DNA of 61,172 bases from Actinomycetota bacterium (GTDB lineage Bacteria; Actinomycetota; Actinomycetes; S36-B12; UBA5976). This document shows, piece by piece, positions 7,406-15,260 of this stretch; positions within the stretch are counted from its first letter, which is position 1, and each line of letters starts with the position of its first letter. The notes below the pieces were generated by a model. It saw only the letters and a program-made list of their open reading frames with translations, was not told the DNA's origin and searched no databases. The translations under genes were made by a program, and so were the position numbers. Where the stretch lies: contig RFTJ01000006.1 in assembly GCA_009923495.1 (NCBI GenBank), positions 1-61,172 on the forward strand, given 5' to 3'.

Positions 7406-7948
7406 ATGAGCGAAGATTCATCAGATAACTTAATAGCACCCCGTTGGCACGAAGAGTCTGCTTACCCAAGTGAACTGTTCAATGAAATTCTGCCTGGCCT
7501 TTTCATGGGCGGAACTGCAGACGACGACACAGTTGATTTTGCCGTCTATGCACCAAATCTTGATTACTGTGCACCGTTTGACGCAGTTGTCACTCTCTAT
7601 GCCTGGGCTAATCCATTTAGCTGGGGAGTCGAAGAGCTGCGTTACGGTTTCGGTGATGGTGACATGGATCGAGTTGATGTTGCCCGAATCGTACGCCTTG
7701 CAAATTGGGCGTTTGAGCGTTGGTGCGAAGGCGACCGAGTGCTCATCCGTTGTCAGGCTGGCCTAAATCGTTCGGGCTTGATTACTGCGCTAACGCTAAT
7801 CCTTGCTGGGCATGAGCCGGAAGAGGCAATTGCATTAATCCGGGCAAAGCGTTCACGAAACGCATTGTTTAATCAGTCCTTTGTGAACTGGCTGATCGAT
7901 GAAGCACCGAAATATCGAAAGGGATTAGGCAGCCCCTCAGCTGCCTAA
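7406..7948 (+). CDS. Dual-specificity-like phosphatase, first of tandem pair
   Basis: The product has 180 residues with a strong ribosome site (AAAGGAGG). RCQAGLNRSG carries the C-x5-R phosphate loop of cysteine phosphatases, with C116 and R122; the usual His before the Cys is Arg. An Asp in the GFGDGD segment (D84 or D86) could be the general acid. An N-terminal LFMGGTADDDT segment is shared with the next gene, marking the two as paralogues in one subfamily. The substrate may be a phosphoprotein or a phosphorylated nucleotide product. Enzymes of the rhodanese-phosphatase superfamily are known to occur beside ARPP-1 genes, and an ARPP-1-like gene lies 2.9 kb downstream. Confidence 0.75.
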   Translation: MSEDSSDNLIAPRWHEESAYPSELFNEILPGLFMGGTADDDTVDFAVYAPNLDYCAPFDAVVTLYAWANPFSWGVEELRYGFGDGDMDRVDVARIVRLANWAFERWCEGDRVLIRCQAGLNRSGLITALTLILAGHEPEEAIALIRAKRSRNALFNQSFVNWLIDEAPKYRKGLGSPSAA

Positions 7949-7994
7949 TCCGTCTATGTAGTGACCCAAACGCCATGAACAGAAAAGGAGAAAT

Positions 7995-8519
7995 ATGACA
8001 GCAAAAAGTGAAGGACTTGGCTCATATGCCGAGTTGATGCCCAAAGAGGTTTGGACTGAGGTGTATCCAAACCTCTGGATGGGTGGAACCGATGATGACG
8101 ACACAATAGGTCGCTCGGAGTTACTCGAACCGCGCATCACCAAAAGGAGCTTTGACACAGTCGTAACACTGCATGCGTGGAGCAATCCGGTCGACTGGTT
8201 TGTCCGCGAGATTCGTCAGCCATTTCAAGATGGCGAAGTAAGTGAGTTCAATGAAGAAGATTTAAAGTTTCTCGTGAGACTGATCTGCTTCGAACTAGAG
8301 CAAGGAAAGAACGTCCTTGTTCGCTGCCTGTCTGGATTGAATCGTTCGGGACTGCTAATCACGATGGTCTTAATGAATTATGGCTATTCAGCACAAGAAA
8401 CAATTGACCATCTTCGTCAAACTCGAAGCCCATTGGTGCTTTGCAATAAAGATTATGTTCAGTGGTTGTTGGCCAAAGATGTAGAAACTAGCAACAAGTC
8501 GGAGCATACAAATGTCTGA
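7995..8519 (+). CDS. Dual-specificity-like phosphatase, second of tandem pair
   Basis: The product has 174 residues, with AAAAGGAG before the ATG. The phosphate loop is RCLSGLNRSG, with C111 and R117, and D79 in the FQDGEV segment matches the likely general acid of the paralogue. It shares LWMGGTDDDDT and the VVTLHAW.NP..W core with the first phosphatase. The pair has diverged considerably outside the active site, so the substrates may differ. Its 3' end overlaps the next gene by 8 nt, which implies coupled translation of the phosphatase and the unknown protein. Confidence 0.75.
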   Translation: MTAKSEGLGSYAELMPKEVWTEVYPNLWMGGTDDDDTIGRSELLEPRITKRSFDTVVTLHAWSNPVDWFVREIRQPFQDGEVSEFNEEDLKFLVRLICFELEQGKNVLVRCLSGLNRSGLLITMVLMNYGYSAQETIDHLRQTRSPLVLCNKDYVQWLLAKDVETSNKSEHTNV

Positions 8520-9342
8520 GAACTATGGAATATCCAGCAAGGAAAACTACTCCTCGCTCCTAACTCGAAATTACGGTTGGCGCAAACAAACCGAGAATTA
8601 CACGTCAACTGATGCAATCATTGACTTTGGTTTACAGCTGCAGCAATGTGGTCTTCAAATGCCGATCGTTCCGGCTCATTTACGGCAACGAGTTTTAGCA
8701 AATACAAAATGGTTTGGAATTTCGACGGAACACTGCGCTAATCCCATGGATACCTACCTAATGCCAGGAAGAAGTTGGGTACCCCAGATAGCTGAACTGA
8801 CGCCCTACGACTTCATGGTTTTCGCACATGCTGGTCATGGCCTCAATTCCTATGCCATGGGTCTTGTTGCTCGGATCGGCTGTTTTACGATCTTTCAACA
8901 AAGTAACTGGGGCGGGGTGTATCAGAACCCTGAACTTCAGCGAGAGCGGCTGGCTGCCCAGATTGAAGTCTGGAATGAAATGAGTGAGTTCTTGGCCAAC
9001 ATAAAAACTGCGAGTGAATACGAGTACTTAATCTCGTTCTCGCCATTTAGAGGAGTTGCCAATATTTCTCGTCGCAGATGGCAATCACCGTGGACCTTGG
9101 AAACATCAGATGAGTCGACATTGGAAAAGAATCGAGACTGGGAAATCGACATCGATTTAACTCGAGATTCAGTCGATGCCCAGCGTTGCCTTGACTGGCT
9201 TGCTGGAAAGCCCGACCACAAATACACGCGCGATATGTTCATTCAAGAAATTGGCCGCGAATATCTTTACCGGCTAACCGTTGCGAACGCTAAAGTGCTC
9301 GCTTTAGTACAGGACAGAGCACAAAAATCGCGCTCGAGCTAA
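8512..9342 (+). CDS. Unknown protein coupled to phosphatase
   Basis: The product has 276 soluble residues that I do not recognise. The ATG lies within the last codons of the phosphatase gene. The N-terminus is rich in Asn and Tyr (NYG repeated at residues 4-6 and 20-22, also NYS and NYT). The middle has HAGHGLNSYAMGL, a Gly/His segment that could line an active site, followed by a Trp- and Gly-rich stretch (QQSNWGGVY). The C-terminus is helical and charged. The neighbours suggest a partner or substrate enzyme of the phosphatases; a new nucleotide- or ADP-ribose-handling enzyme is possible but unproven. Confidence 0.6.
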   Translation: MSENYGISSKENYSSLLTRNYGWRKQTENYTSTDAIIDFGLQLQQCGLQMPIVPAHLRQRVLANTKWFGISTEHCANPMDTYLMPGRSWVPQIAELTPYDFMVFAHAGHGLNSYAMGLVARIGCFTIFQQSNWGGVYQNPELQRERLAAQIEVWNEMSEFLANIKTASEYEYLISFSPFRGVANISRRRWQSPWTLETSDESTLEKNRDWEIDIDLTRDSVDAQRCLDWLAGKPDHKYTRDMFIQEIGREYLYRLTVANAKVLALVQDRAQKSRSS

Positions 9343-9354
9343 CTGATCGAGGGC

Positions 9355-9395
9355 AAAAAATGGGCGCGGCCAACGAACTACAGTTCGTCGCGCCC
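9355..9395 (-). terminator. Intrinsic terminator, minus strand
   Basis: GGGCGC (9362-9367) pairs with GCGCCC (9390-9395) and ACGAACT (9373-9379) with AGTTCGT (9382-9388). On the minus strand the stem is followed by a run of six T (9355-9360). The stop codon of the YbjN-like gene lies inside the hairpin. It also lies just after the convergent unknown gene. Confidence 0.75.
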
Positions 9396-9758
9396 TGTTA
9401 ATTTGCGCTCCATTTTGTCTGCATGTTCCATCACTAGGCGCAGTGGGGCAGTCAATTCATTTTCATCCAAATCAGCGATTGGGAATGAATGGATTAGACC
9501 ATAAAAGTTATCGTCTATCCAGACGCCGAAGGGAGTCTCACTAGCTTCAATCAACACGGTCTCGGGAACAACTTCGTCTAACTGGCAAATTCTAGAAAAA
9601 ATCGAGATCCAGGGATCATTGGGCGAATCAATGTGCTTGACTACAACGGTTTGCTTACGACTATAGTTATCGAGTTCCAAAATTAATGAGTTTGCTGTTT
9701 TGCCCGTGACTGCATAAGCAGATTGCAGCTCGGTAGAAACTGTTTCCCAGTTCGCCAT
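9378..9758 (-). CDS. YbjN/type III chaperone-like protein
   Basis: The product has 126 acidic residues with AGGAGAACAA before the ATG. The alternation of a helix, an antiparallel sheet (SLILELDNYSRKQTVVVKH; ETPFGVWIDDNFYGLIHSFP) and a C-terminal helix resembles the YbjN / type III secretion chaperone fold common in actinobacteria, which binds peptides. The match is from pattern only. It is transcribed alone between the phosphatase operon and the Nudix-type regulator and has its own terminator. Confidence 0.4.
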   Translation of the reverse strand: MANWETVSTELQSAYAVTGKTANSLILELDNYSRKQTVVVKHIDSPNDPWISIFSRICQLDEVVPETVLIEASETPFGVWIDDNFYGLIHSFPIADLDENELTAPLRLVMEHADKMERKLTGRDEL

Positions 9759-9847
9759 TTGTTCTCCTAGAAAGCGTAGTTAGTTAAGTCTAGAGCAAAC
9801 CCATTCACTAATTCAGGCAACCTTGCACACTGCGTAAGTCGGAGTAC

Positions 9848-10744
9848 TTAGAGAAAATTGTCCACATCAATCATTCGGGCAGCAAGAAATCTGCTTGTTC
9901 TAACTTTGCTTTCGAAGCGCTCCTTGCGCTGGTACATCATCGGTGGCTTACCAACAGATCCTTCGGCTCGATGACCAGTTGCCTTTAGGTTGGGAAGCAT
10001 CTCCCGGCGGAAAGTATCTGGCGCAATCTCAGTGTCTTGAATCGCCTCGTGTACCTCTCGGAGTTGGCTCAATGTGAACTCGTGATCCAGAATTCGGCCA
10101 GGATCGGGTAGCAGTGAATATCTGCGGCGTAGTTCCTTGACTGCTTCGCGCAAAATTTGTCGCTGTTCGTACGGCAAGTCATCTTGGTCATCTGGAAATT
10201 CATAATGATCTCCACTTATAAAAATTGCACCAACATTTGGGTTGTCTAAAGCACGTTGTGCCACCCGCGCAGGAACTGTAGCCATGTGTGCAACAGAAAG
10301 CACCCAACCTCGCGGATCGCGATCTGGTTCATCGAACACTTTGATTTGGTCCAATTCCAAATCGCCAATGCCGATTTTTAGGTTCACGGCATCATGAGCA
10401 GTTTTTTCCAAAGTCTCATGCTCTCTGAGCATTCGACCAGGCAGGGCCCATTTGCCTGCTTCGTGTCCTATGCCACGTAAGTGCGCAAGGGCTACTAATG
10501 CGGGGTGTCCTTGGTACTCAATTACAGACAAAACTGCGACATCGGCAGCAACACTGGGTCGAGGATATGCTGCCAAATCAGATGGCGCCCAGCCTAACTC
10601 CGGCCGGTCCTTTAGTAGTGCGAGGTAGTGCCTTAGCTGAGTCAAGTTTGGCTGCGCTTGGAAATCGGATTTTCTTAACAGGTTGGAGAATTTTTCAACA
10701 ATAACAGTAAATGAATCTTCATTTTCTTCAGTATTTTCAGACAT
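9848..10744 (-). CDS. NrtR-like transcription regulator with degenerate Nudix domain
   Basis: The product has 298 residues. Residues about 65-200 form a Nudix fold, but the box starting PGRMLREHE (102-110) has lost its catalytic acids: where REUxEE is expected the sequence reads D118-A-V-N-L-K123. The C-terminal part (about 215-275, FTLSQLREVHEAIQDTEIAP, then a basic wing) is the winged helix of NrtR regulators. NrtR proteins bind ADP-ribose or related nucleotides without cutting them and then leave DNA, controlling NAD genes. A perfect inverted repeat lies in the promoter it shares with the divergent ARPP-1-like gene. A TAATGT hexamer 6 nt before the ATG indicates a leaderless mRNA. NrtR-type function is well supported; the ligand is inferred. 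Confidence 0.8.
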   Translation of the reverse strand: MSENTEENEDSFTVIVEKFSNLLRKSDFQAQPNLTQLRHYLALLKDRPELGWAPSDLAAYPRPSVAADVAVLSVIEYQGHPALVALAHLRGIGHEAGKWALPGRMLREHETLEKTAHDAVNLKIGIGDLELDQIKVFDEPDRDPRGWVLSVAHMATVPARVAQRALDNPNVGAIFISGDHYEFPDDQDDLPYEQRQILREAVKELRRRYSLLPDPGRILDHEFTLSQLREVHEAIQDTEIAPDTFRREMLPNLKATGHRAEGSVGKPPMMYQRKERFESKVRTSRFLAARMIDVDNFL

Positions 10745-10750
10745 ATTTCA

Positions 10751-10756
10751 ACATTA
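10751..10756 (-). promoter_or_regulatory. Leaderless-type -10 box of the NrtR-like gene
   Basis: TAATGT on the minus strand ends 6 nt before the ATG. The operator arms lie between this box and the expected -35 position, so bound protein would block its own promoter. Confidence 0.45.
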
Positions 10757-10794
10757 ACGCATTTTTGCGTAAACGTATGCTACAATTTACGCAA
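10757..10794. promoter_or_regulatory. Perfect inverted-repeat operator in the divergent promoter
   Basis: TTGCGTAAA (10765-10773) and TTTACGCAA (10786-10794) form a perfect 9-bp inverted repeat with a 12-nt spacer, so the arms are two helical turns (21 bp) apart. A further half-site ACGCA (10757-10761) pairs with TGCGT (10766-10770), giving an overlapping second palindrome. An extended -10 for the ARPP-1-like gene, TGCTACAAT (10778-10786), fills the spacer. Binding by a dimeric regulator, most simply the NrtR-like neighbour, would shut both genes. Confidence 0.7.
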
Positions 10795-10825
10795 CATTGA
10801 GTTAATTACCCGAAAGGTAGGTCAC

Positions 10826-11785
10826 ATGCCCACATTAACTACGAGGTTCCATGTTGGAGCCGGAACCCATGTTGGTCCCATCTCAGTATTTCCGGTCTGG
10901 TCAGAAAACCGAACTGATGAAATCTACACCACCGCTGCGCCAAATGGCCTAGAGATTGGTGAACTCGAATCAGCCAGCGTTGAGACTTTGCTAGCAAAGA
11001 ATGCTTCAACAACTAGCGTCCTTATCCCTGAAGGTACGATCTTGCATGGGGGATTGCAGACCCGAGTTCTAACTTCTGATGTGCTCTTAGCGCCCGGTCA
11101 GAACGATCTACTTGATGTGCGCTGTGTTGAGCAAGGCAGATGGGGTAGCAAGGTACCAACTGCATTCGATGGCCGAGCGCCAATTACTGTCGTTGGCGCA
11201 CTTCGCGGCTTACGTCGTGGTGCACGCACTAACTTTGCTGATCAGCATGATGTTTGGCAGCGGGTAAATTTCTATGAAAAGAGCTATGGCACTCGTCGCA
11301 CTTCCTCACTTAACAGCATTCGAAATCTAAAATCGGATGACTTGCTAGTTATCAACGATGAATTCGAATCTTCGAAGGTCCAGAACAACTCGCTAATGGC
11401 AAACACGCTCAAGAAAGATTTACAAAAACTTTCAGCTAATCCGTTGCCAGGCCAAAATGGACTAATCATCGGACTGTCGGGACAACCAGTGTTGTTAGAA
11501 ATATTCAGCAGTGAAGCTGCTTTCCGCGAGCAATTAGCAGGAATTCTCGATGCAGTGGCAATTGATGCCCCGCATGCAAGCGGTGAAAGTACACCGGCTC
11601 GTCGAGCAGTACGATTTGCCGATTACATTATGGATCAGCCACTGGCAGAATCAGCCCATGTTCCGAATCTGCTCATTGGCAGCAGTGAACGAATCGACAT
11701 GCGCAGCCTTGTTGGAGCCAGCGAACGCAATCTGCTTCACACGGCAGTTGTAAATGCTCGCCACGAGTTAATTCTGGCTGCATAA
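10826..11785 (+). CDS. ARPP-1-like protein
   Basis: The product has 319 soluble residues, with GAAAGGTAGG before the ATG. The N-terminal part (FHVGAGTHVGPISVFPVW; then IPEGTILHGGLQTRVLTSD) matches my memory of the ARPP-1 domain, named for genes found with ADP-ribosylglycohydrolases and rhodanese-phosphatase enzymes. The biochemical role of that domain is not established. A basic segment near residue 130 (RGLRRGARTN) and a C-terminal alpha/beta part follow. It is divergent from the NrtR-like regulator and under the operator described; a terminator follows. Two phosphatases nearby fit the family's known company, but no glycohydrolase is present in the window. Confidence 0.65.
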   Translation: MPTLTTRFHVGAGTHVGPISVFPVWSENRTDEIYTTAAPNGLEIGELESASVETLLAKNASTTSVLIPEGTILHGGLQTRVLTSDVLLAPGQNDLLDVRCVEQGRWGSKVPTAFDGRAPITVVGALRGLRRGARTNFADQHDVWQRVNFYEKSYGTRRTSSLNSIRNLKSDDLLVINDEFESSKVQNNSLMANTLKKDLQKLSANPLPGQNGLIIGLSGQPVLLEIFSSEAAFREQLAGILDAVAIDAPHASGESTPARRAVRFADYIMDQPLAESAHVPNLLIGSSERIDMRSLVGASERNLLHTAVVNARHELILAA

Positions 11786-11794
11786 GAATTTGAC

Positions 11795-11821
11795 GGTGCC
11801 CTTGCATAAAGCAGGGGCACC
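11795..11821 (+). terminator. Hairpin after ARPP-1-like gene
   Basis: GGTGCCC (11795-11801) pairs with GGGCACC (11815-11821), with an inner TGC/GCA pair. The tail is A/T-rich (AACATTTATTTT) rather than a pure T run, so it may only partly end transcription. Confidence 0.55.
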
Positions 11822-11866
11822 AACATTTATTTTCAATTTAAACTTCTAGATTTAGGACGGATAAGT

Positions 11867-12205
11867 ATGTGGGTATTTACGCAAAATGGATTTCTATCAG
11901 CAGTAAGAACTGCAAATGGCTCACCAGAATTCAAGGTAAGGTCACGCGATCGGCAGGCTCTGCAGGGATTGGCTCAATATGCGGAAGTTGAGATCATTGC
12001 AACGCCGTACGCCGACTACCCGTATCGGGTAATCGTTGATGAGTTACTGCTTGGGGGCTACTTATTAAACGAATTGGCCACAGCTGATTACACAAACTAC
12101 AAAGACCGAGTTCAGGTATTGCGTGGGAAACAGTATGCCCAAGCCTGTGCCAAAGTCTGGTCTACTATGCACGATGTTGAGGATGAGAAAGCCCGAACAA
12201 TTTAA
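11867..12205 (+). CDS. Unknown small protein following ARPP-1-like gene
   Basis: The product has 112 residues, with AGGACGG before the ATG. It opens MWVFTQNGFLSAVR, a strand-turn-strand start that I recall from unnamed actinobacterial proteins. No catalytic motif or membrane segment is visible. The sequence YADYPYRVIVD in the middle suggests a small alpha/beta fold. It probably shares the ARPP-1 transcript by read-through. Its end lies 14 nt from the convergent membrane-protein gene. Confidence 0.55.
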   Translation: MWVFTQNGFLSAVRTANGSPEFKVRSRDRQALQGLAQYAEVEIIATPYADYPYRVIVDELLLGGYLLNELATADYTNYKDRVQVLRGKQYAQACAKVWSTMHDVEDEKARTI

Positions 12206-12219
12206 AGTCTTGATATCGG

Positions 12220-12954
12220 TTAGTCCGCGGCACTAGCGCTTTCATGTCGCCGATACTGTTCATCGCGATGCTCACGACGGAAAAGTTCAATTTCGTAGCG
12301 TAATTTTTCAAGTTCCAAATCTTTGCGCTCGACATCTAACTCAAATGCAGTGCGCCGGTCAGCGATAAAGTCCATGAGTGCGAACAGAACTCCTGAAATT
12401 ACGAATGTTAAGTGAATACCGATTCGCCACTTTTCAACTTCACCATCAATGTTTTCGGCATTCATAAAATCATGGAGCAATTCAATCACCGAGATAGCAA
12501 CCAAAGAGCCAATCAACTTAATTTTCAGTCCCGAATAGTCAACTTTTCCCATCCAGGCTGGCCGGTCAACCGAAGACTGAGCAACGTTTATCTTGGAGAC
12601 AAAGTTTTCATATCCGCTAAAGATGATGATTACCACTAGGTTTCCGAGCAACGTAATATCTAGAAGTTGTAGCACTTCAAGCGTCGCTCCGTGCAGATCC
12701 ATTTCTGGCAAGTCTCTGACAGTTTCGTAAAAAGTCGAGACGAATTTGTAGACAACGAAAAATAGGCTTGCCGCTAAGCCTAGATAAAGAGGGAGTAAAA
12801 GCCAGCGCGCGCCAAACAAGGCCCGTTCGCTGAGTAATTCAAAAGCATCACGGACTCCGCGCTCTGCCTTTTCGACATTCTTCTCAACTTTGAGCAGGTC
12901 AGCTTCGAGTTCTTCAGGGATGGTCTTATTTGCCGAATCTTTTTGGTTGGCCAT
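12220..12954 (-). CDS. YqhA-family (UPF0114) membrane protein with charged extensions
   Basis: The product has 244 residues. Three to four membrane helices lie between residues about 50 and 200. The motifs RWLLLPLYLGLAASL, FSGYENFVSK and HLTFVISGVLFALMD match the YqhA/UPF0114 family, whose E. coli member has about 164 residues. Here a charged N-terminal helix (about 40 residues, Glu/Lys-rich) and a charged C-terminal coiled coil (DVERKDLELEKLRYEIELF) are added. The function of the family is not firmly known. The start follows GAGGTT. Confidence 0.75.
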   Translation of the reverse strand: MANQKDSANKTIPEELEADLLKVEKNVEKAERGVRDAFELLSERALFGARWLLLPLYLGLAASLFFVVYKFVSTFYETVRDLPEMDLHGATLEVLQLLDITLLGNLVVIIIFSGYENFVSKINVAQSSVDRPAWMGKVDYSGLKIKLIGSLVAISVIELLHDFMNAENIDGEVEKWRIGIHLTFVISGVLFALMDFIADRRTAFELDVERKDLELEKLRYEIELFRREHRDEQYRRHESASAAD

Positions 12955-13192
12955 TTTTTTAACCTCATTTTCGTTACTTACTGGAATTTTTGCAGAGAAT
13001 TGCGCAAAGTTTGGGATTGATAGCTACTTCTGCCGCAGATTTTCATTCGCCAAATTCAGCCCTATCCCAATAGGAATCAAGCGAGTATTCTGAACAAAGA
13101 TAATCAAGTTGTAAATTTCAATGCGTTTATGGCTATTTGTCAGCGGGTAATTGTAAGTTAGCAACATCCATCAGCTTGAAATTTGGAGCGTC

Positions 13193-14848
13193 ATGCGAGT
13201 TCGAATTATTTGCGTAGCTTTGGTCGCCTTACTGGGTGCGACCGCCTGCGGGTCAGCCATCAAAGCCGATACGGTCACCAATTTGAGCTCATACCTTAGT
13301 CAGGAAGTAACTTGGGGGGATTGTCCCAGCGATTACTTCATGGCCACCGACCGCCTAGGCGAGAGTTTTCAAAAAGACCGGGCCGATTGCGCGGTAGTTT
13401 CGGTGCCAGCAGTGTATTCAGGATCTCAATCACTGCCTGACTTCAAAATCGCCATGATGCGCCAGCCAGCAACTGGGAGTTCAAAATTAGGAACATTGTT
13501 CATCAATCCCGGCGGTCCAGGTGAATCTGGTATCGAGGAGCTACAGTGGACTGAATTTCCAACTGAGATACGTCAAGCATATGACATAGTTGGCTTTGAT
13601 CCCCGAGGTGTCAATAAGTCTGCACCGGCTTCCGGAAATCAAATTAAATGCAGTACCCAACTTGATTACGAAAGTTACTGGGTTGGCGAAGTTACTCCAT
13701 CAAATAATAAGGAGTATCTGGCAGGCGTTGACCGAAGTGATAATTATTACCGGCAGTGCAGTCAAAGTAATCCATCTTGGTGGACCTTAACTACTGCCAA
13801 TGTGGTCAGCGACCTCGAATTGATGCGCAAAGTTGTAACCAACGATGAGCCGCTGCACTTTCTTGGCTCTTCATATGGCACGACAATCGCATCACAATAC
13901 ATAACAAGGTATCCAGAACATATCGGCCACATTGCTTTAGATAGTCCGACTACGAATGACCCAGCAAAGGCATCCGTGCAAATTGCAGAAGCAAAATCCC
14001 TAGAGGCTAATGTCATGCGATTAGTCAAAGGTTACGCCAAAGCCAGGAAGATGAAAGTTTCTGCCGTACAGAAGTTGATGCTCAAAGTTCGGCAGTGGGG
14101 TGATGACAACAAGTTAAAAGGTTTTGCTGGCATGAAAGTTATTGATCCGGCAAATGAAATTCACCAAAGCAATGAATATATGTTTACTCACGGAATATTC
14201 GTCATGACTTATTACGACAATGCAGAAGTTCAAAAATACTTCAATCAAGGACTCGATCAGGTCAGTGGTAAGAATCGGTGGAATGGCATTTTTGAATGGT
14301 TTGCCATGATGATGGACGGCTACGATCCAGATTCCCTAGGTGGCTCTAGTTATCAGCCGGATAAAATTAAGCGAAACAATAGCTACGAAGTTTTGGATAT
14401 CGTCAATTCAATGGATCTTGATCCAGTTGACAAAACCACTTCCGCTCAGCGAAAGCGACTAGCAAAGCAAATACGCGATGCCTCTCCATTCTGGACTCAG
14501 CTAACCTCGGATCCGAGTAACTACGTGTATAAGGGAAAGCGAGAACCTCTTAGTTGGACCGGGTTGGCTAAATCTGATGACGCCATTCCAGACCCACCCC
14601 ATACTAAGCCAATTCGTACCAATACCTCGGGTAAAGCGGTGTTAGTAGTGGGCTCTCGCTACGAGTCAACGACTCCGTATCCATTTGCCGTGCAAACAGC
14701 CAGAGATTTGCAATCTCCATTGGTCACTTTCAATGGCACAGGGCACGCACCAGTTGCCCGCTTTGATAACGCCTGCCTCAACCGCTTATTTATTGATTAT
14801 TTCATTGACGATAAGTTGCCCACTAAGGCAGTTACCTGCAATAAATAG
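13193..14848 (+). CDS. Secreted alpha/beta hydrolase, tripeptidyl aminopeptidase type
   Basis: The product has 551 residues. A basic and hydrophobic N-terminus ends in ATAC (C19), a possible lipobox, so the protein is probably an exported lipoprotein. NPGGPGESG near residue 104 is the oxyanion loop of TAP-like hydrolases, GSSYGT carries the Ser nucleophile (about residue 225), and GTGHAP near the end carries the His. The family releases short peptides from the N-termini of proteins, and related members act on esters. It stands alone behind a 238-nt gap shared with the divergent YqhA-like gene. Confidence 0.8.
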   Translation: MRVRIICVALVALLGATACGSAIKADTVTNLSSYLSQEVTWGDCPSDYFMATDRLGESFQKDRADCAVVSVPAVYSGSQSLPDFKIAMMRQPATGSSKLGTLFINPGGPGESGIEELQWTEFPTEIRQAYDIVGFDPRGVNKSAPASGNQIKCSTQLDYESYWVGEVTPSNNKEYLAGVDRSDNYYRQCSQSNPSWWTLTTANVVSDLELMRKVVTNDEPLHFLGSSYGTTIASQYITRYPEHIGHIALDSPTTNDPAKASVQIAEAKSLEANVMRLVKGYAKARKMKVSAVQKLMLKVRQWGDDNKLKGFAGMKVIDPANEIHQSNEYMFTHGIFVMTYYDNAEVQKYFNQGLDQVSGKNRWNGIFEWFAMMMDGYDPDSLGGSSYQPDKIKRNNSYEVLDIVNSMDLDPVDKTTSAQRKRLAKQIRDASPFWTQLTSDPSNYVYKGKREPLSWTGLAKSDDAIPDPPHTKPIRTNTSGKAVLVVGSRYESTTPYPFAVQTARDLQSPLVTFNGTGHAPVARFDNACLNRLFIDYFIDDKLPTKAVTCNK

Positions 14849-14952
14849 CCCCATTTGCTGAAAAACCCCTAAAGGTGGCACACTTATCTAGCACCTCGGT
14901 TCACGCCAGTTAAGAATTTTGGGCGACCCGAGGGCACGAAAAGGAGATAGTA

Positions 14953-15162
14953 ATGAAGGCCGACATCCATCCAGAATATGTTTTGACCAAAGTCACATGT
15001 TCATGTGGTAACTCATTTGAAACTCGCAGCACTGCAAAAACTGGGCAAATCCATGCAGACGTGTGCAGTGAATGCCATCCGTTCTACACCGGCAAGCAGA
15101 AGATTCTTGATACCGGTGGTCGTGTTGCTAAATTCGAAAAGCGTTTCGGCAAGCAGGCTTAG
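14953..15162 (+). CDS. rpmE: Ribosomal protein L31, zinc-binding form
   Basis: The product has 69 residues, with AAAAGGAG before the ATG. The CSCG and CSEC cysteine pairs show the zinc-containing L31 (C+ form) of the large ribosomal subunit. [21 protein letters not shown] is the family signature. It precedes prfA as in other actinobacteria, but a terminator separates the two. Confidence 0.95.
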   Translation: MKADIHPEYVLTKVTCSCGNSFETRSTAKTGQIHADVCSECHPFYTGKQKILDTGGRVAKFEKRFGKQA

Positions 15163-15171
15163 CTTTATATC

Positions 15172-15215
15172 AAGGTGTCTGCGTTGTCCTTTGGGCGACG
15201 CTGGCACCTTTTTAT
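15172..15215 (+). terminator. Intrinsic terminator after rpmE
   Basis: AAGGTGTCTGCGT pairs with ACGCTGGCACCTT with one mismatch and one wobble, followed by TTTTTATTTG. It lies 10 nt past the rpmE stop. Confidence 0.75.
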
Positions 15216-15260
15216 TTGTCGCTAAATTTCCAGTCAAAATTCATAGGTTAGAAGGTCAAC

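Noticed and set aside
11876-11884. Third copy of TTTACGCAA just inside the gene at 11867
   Set aside because: It lies in coding sequence after the start codon and has no partner arm at the expected spacing, so it may be chance.
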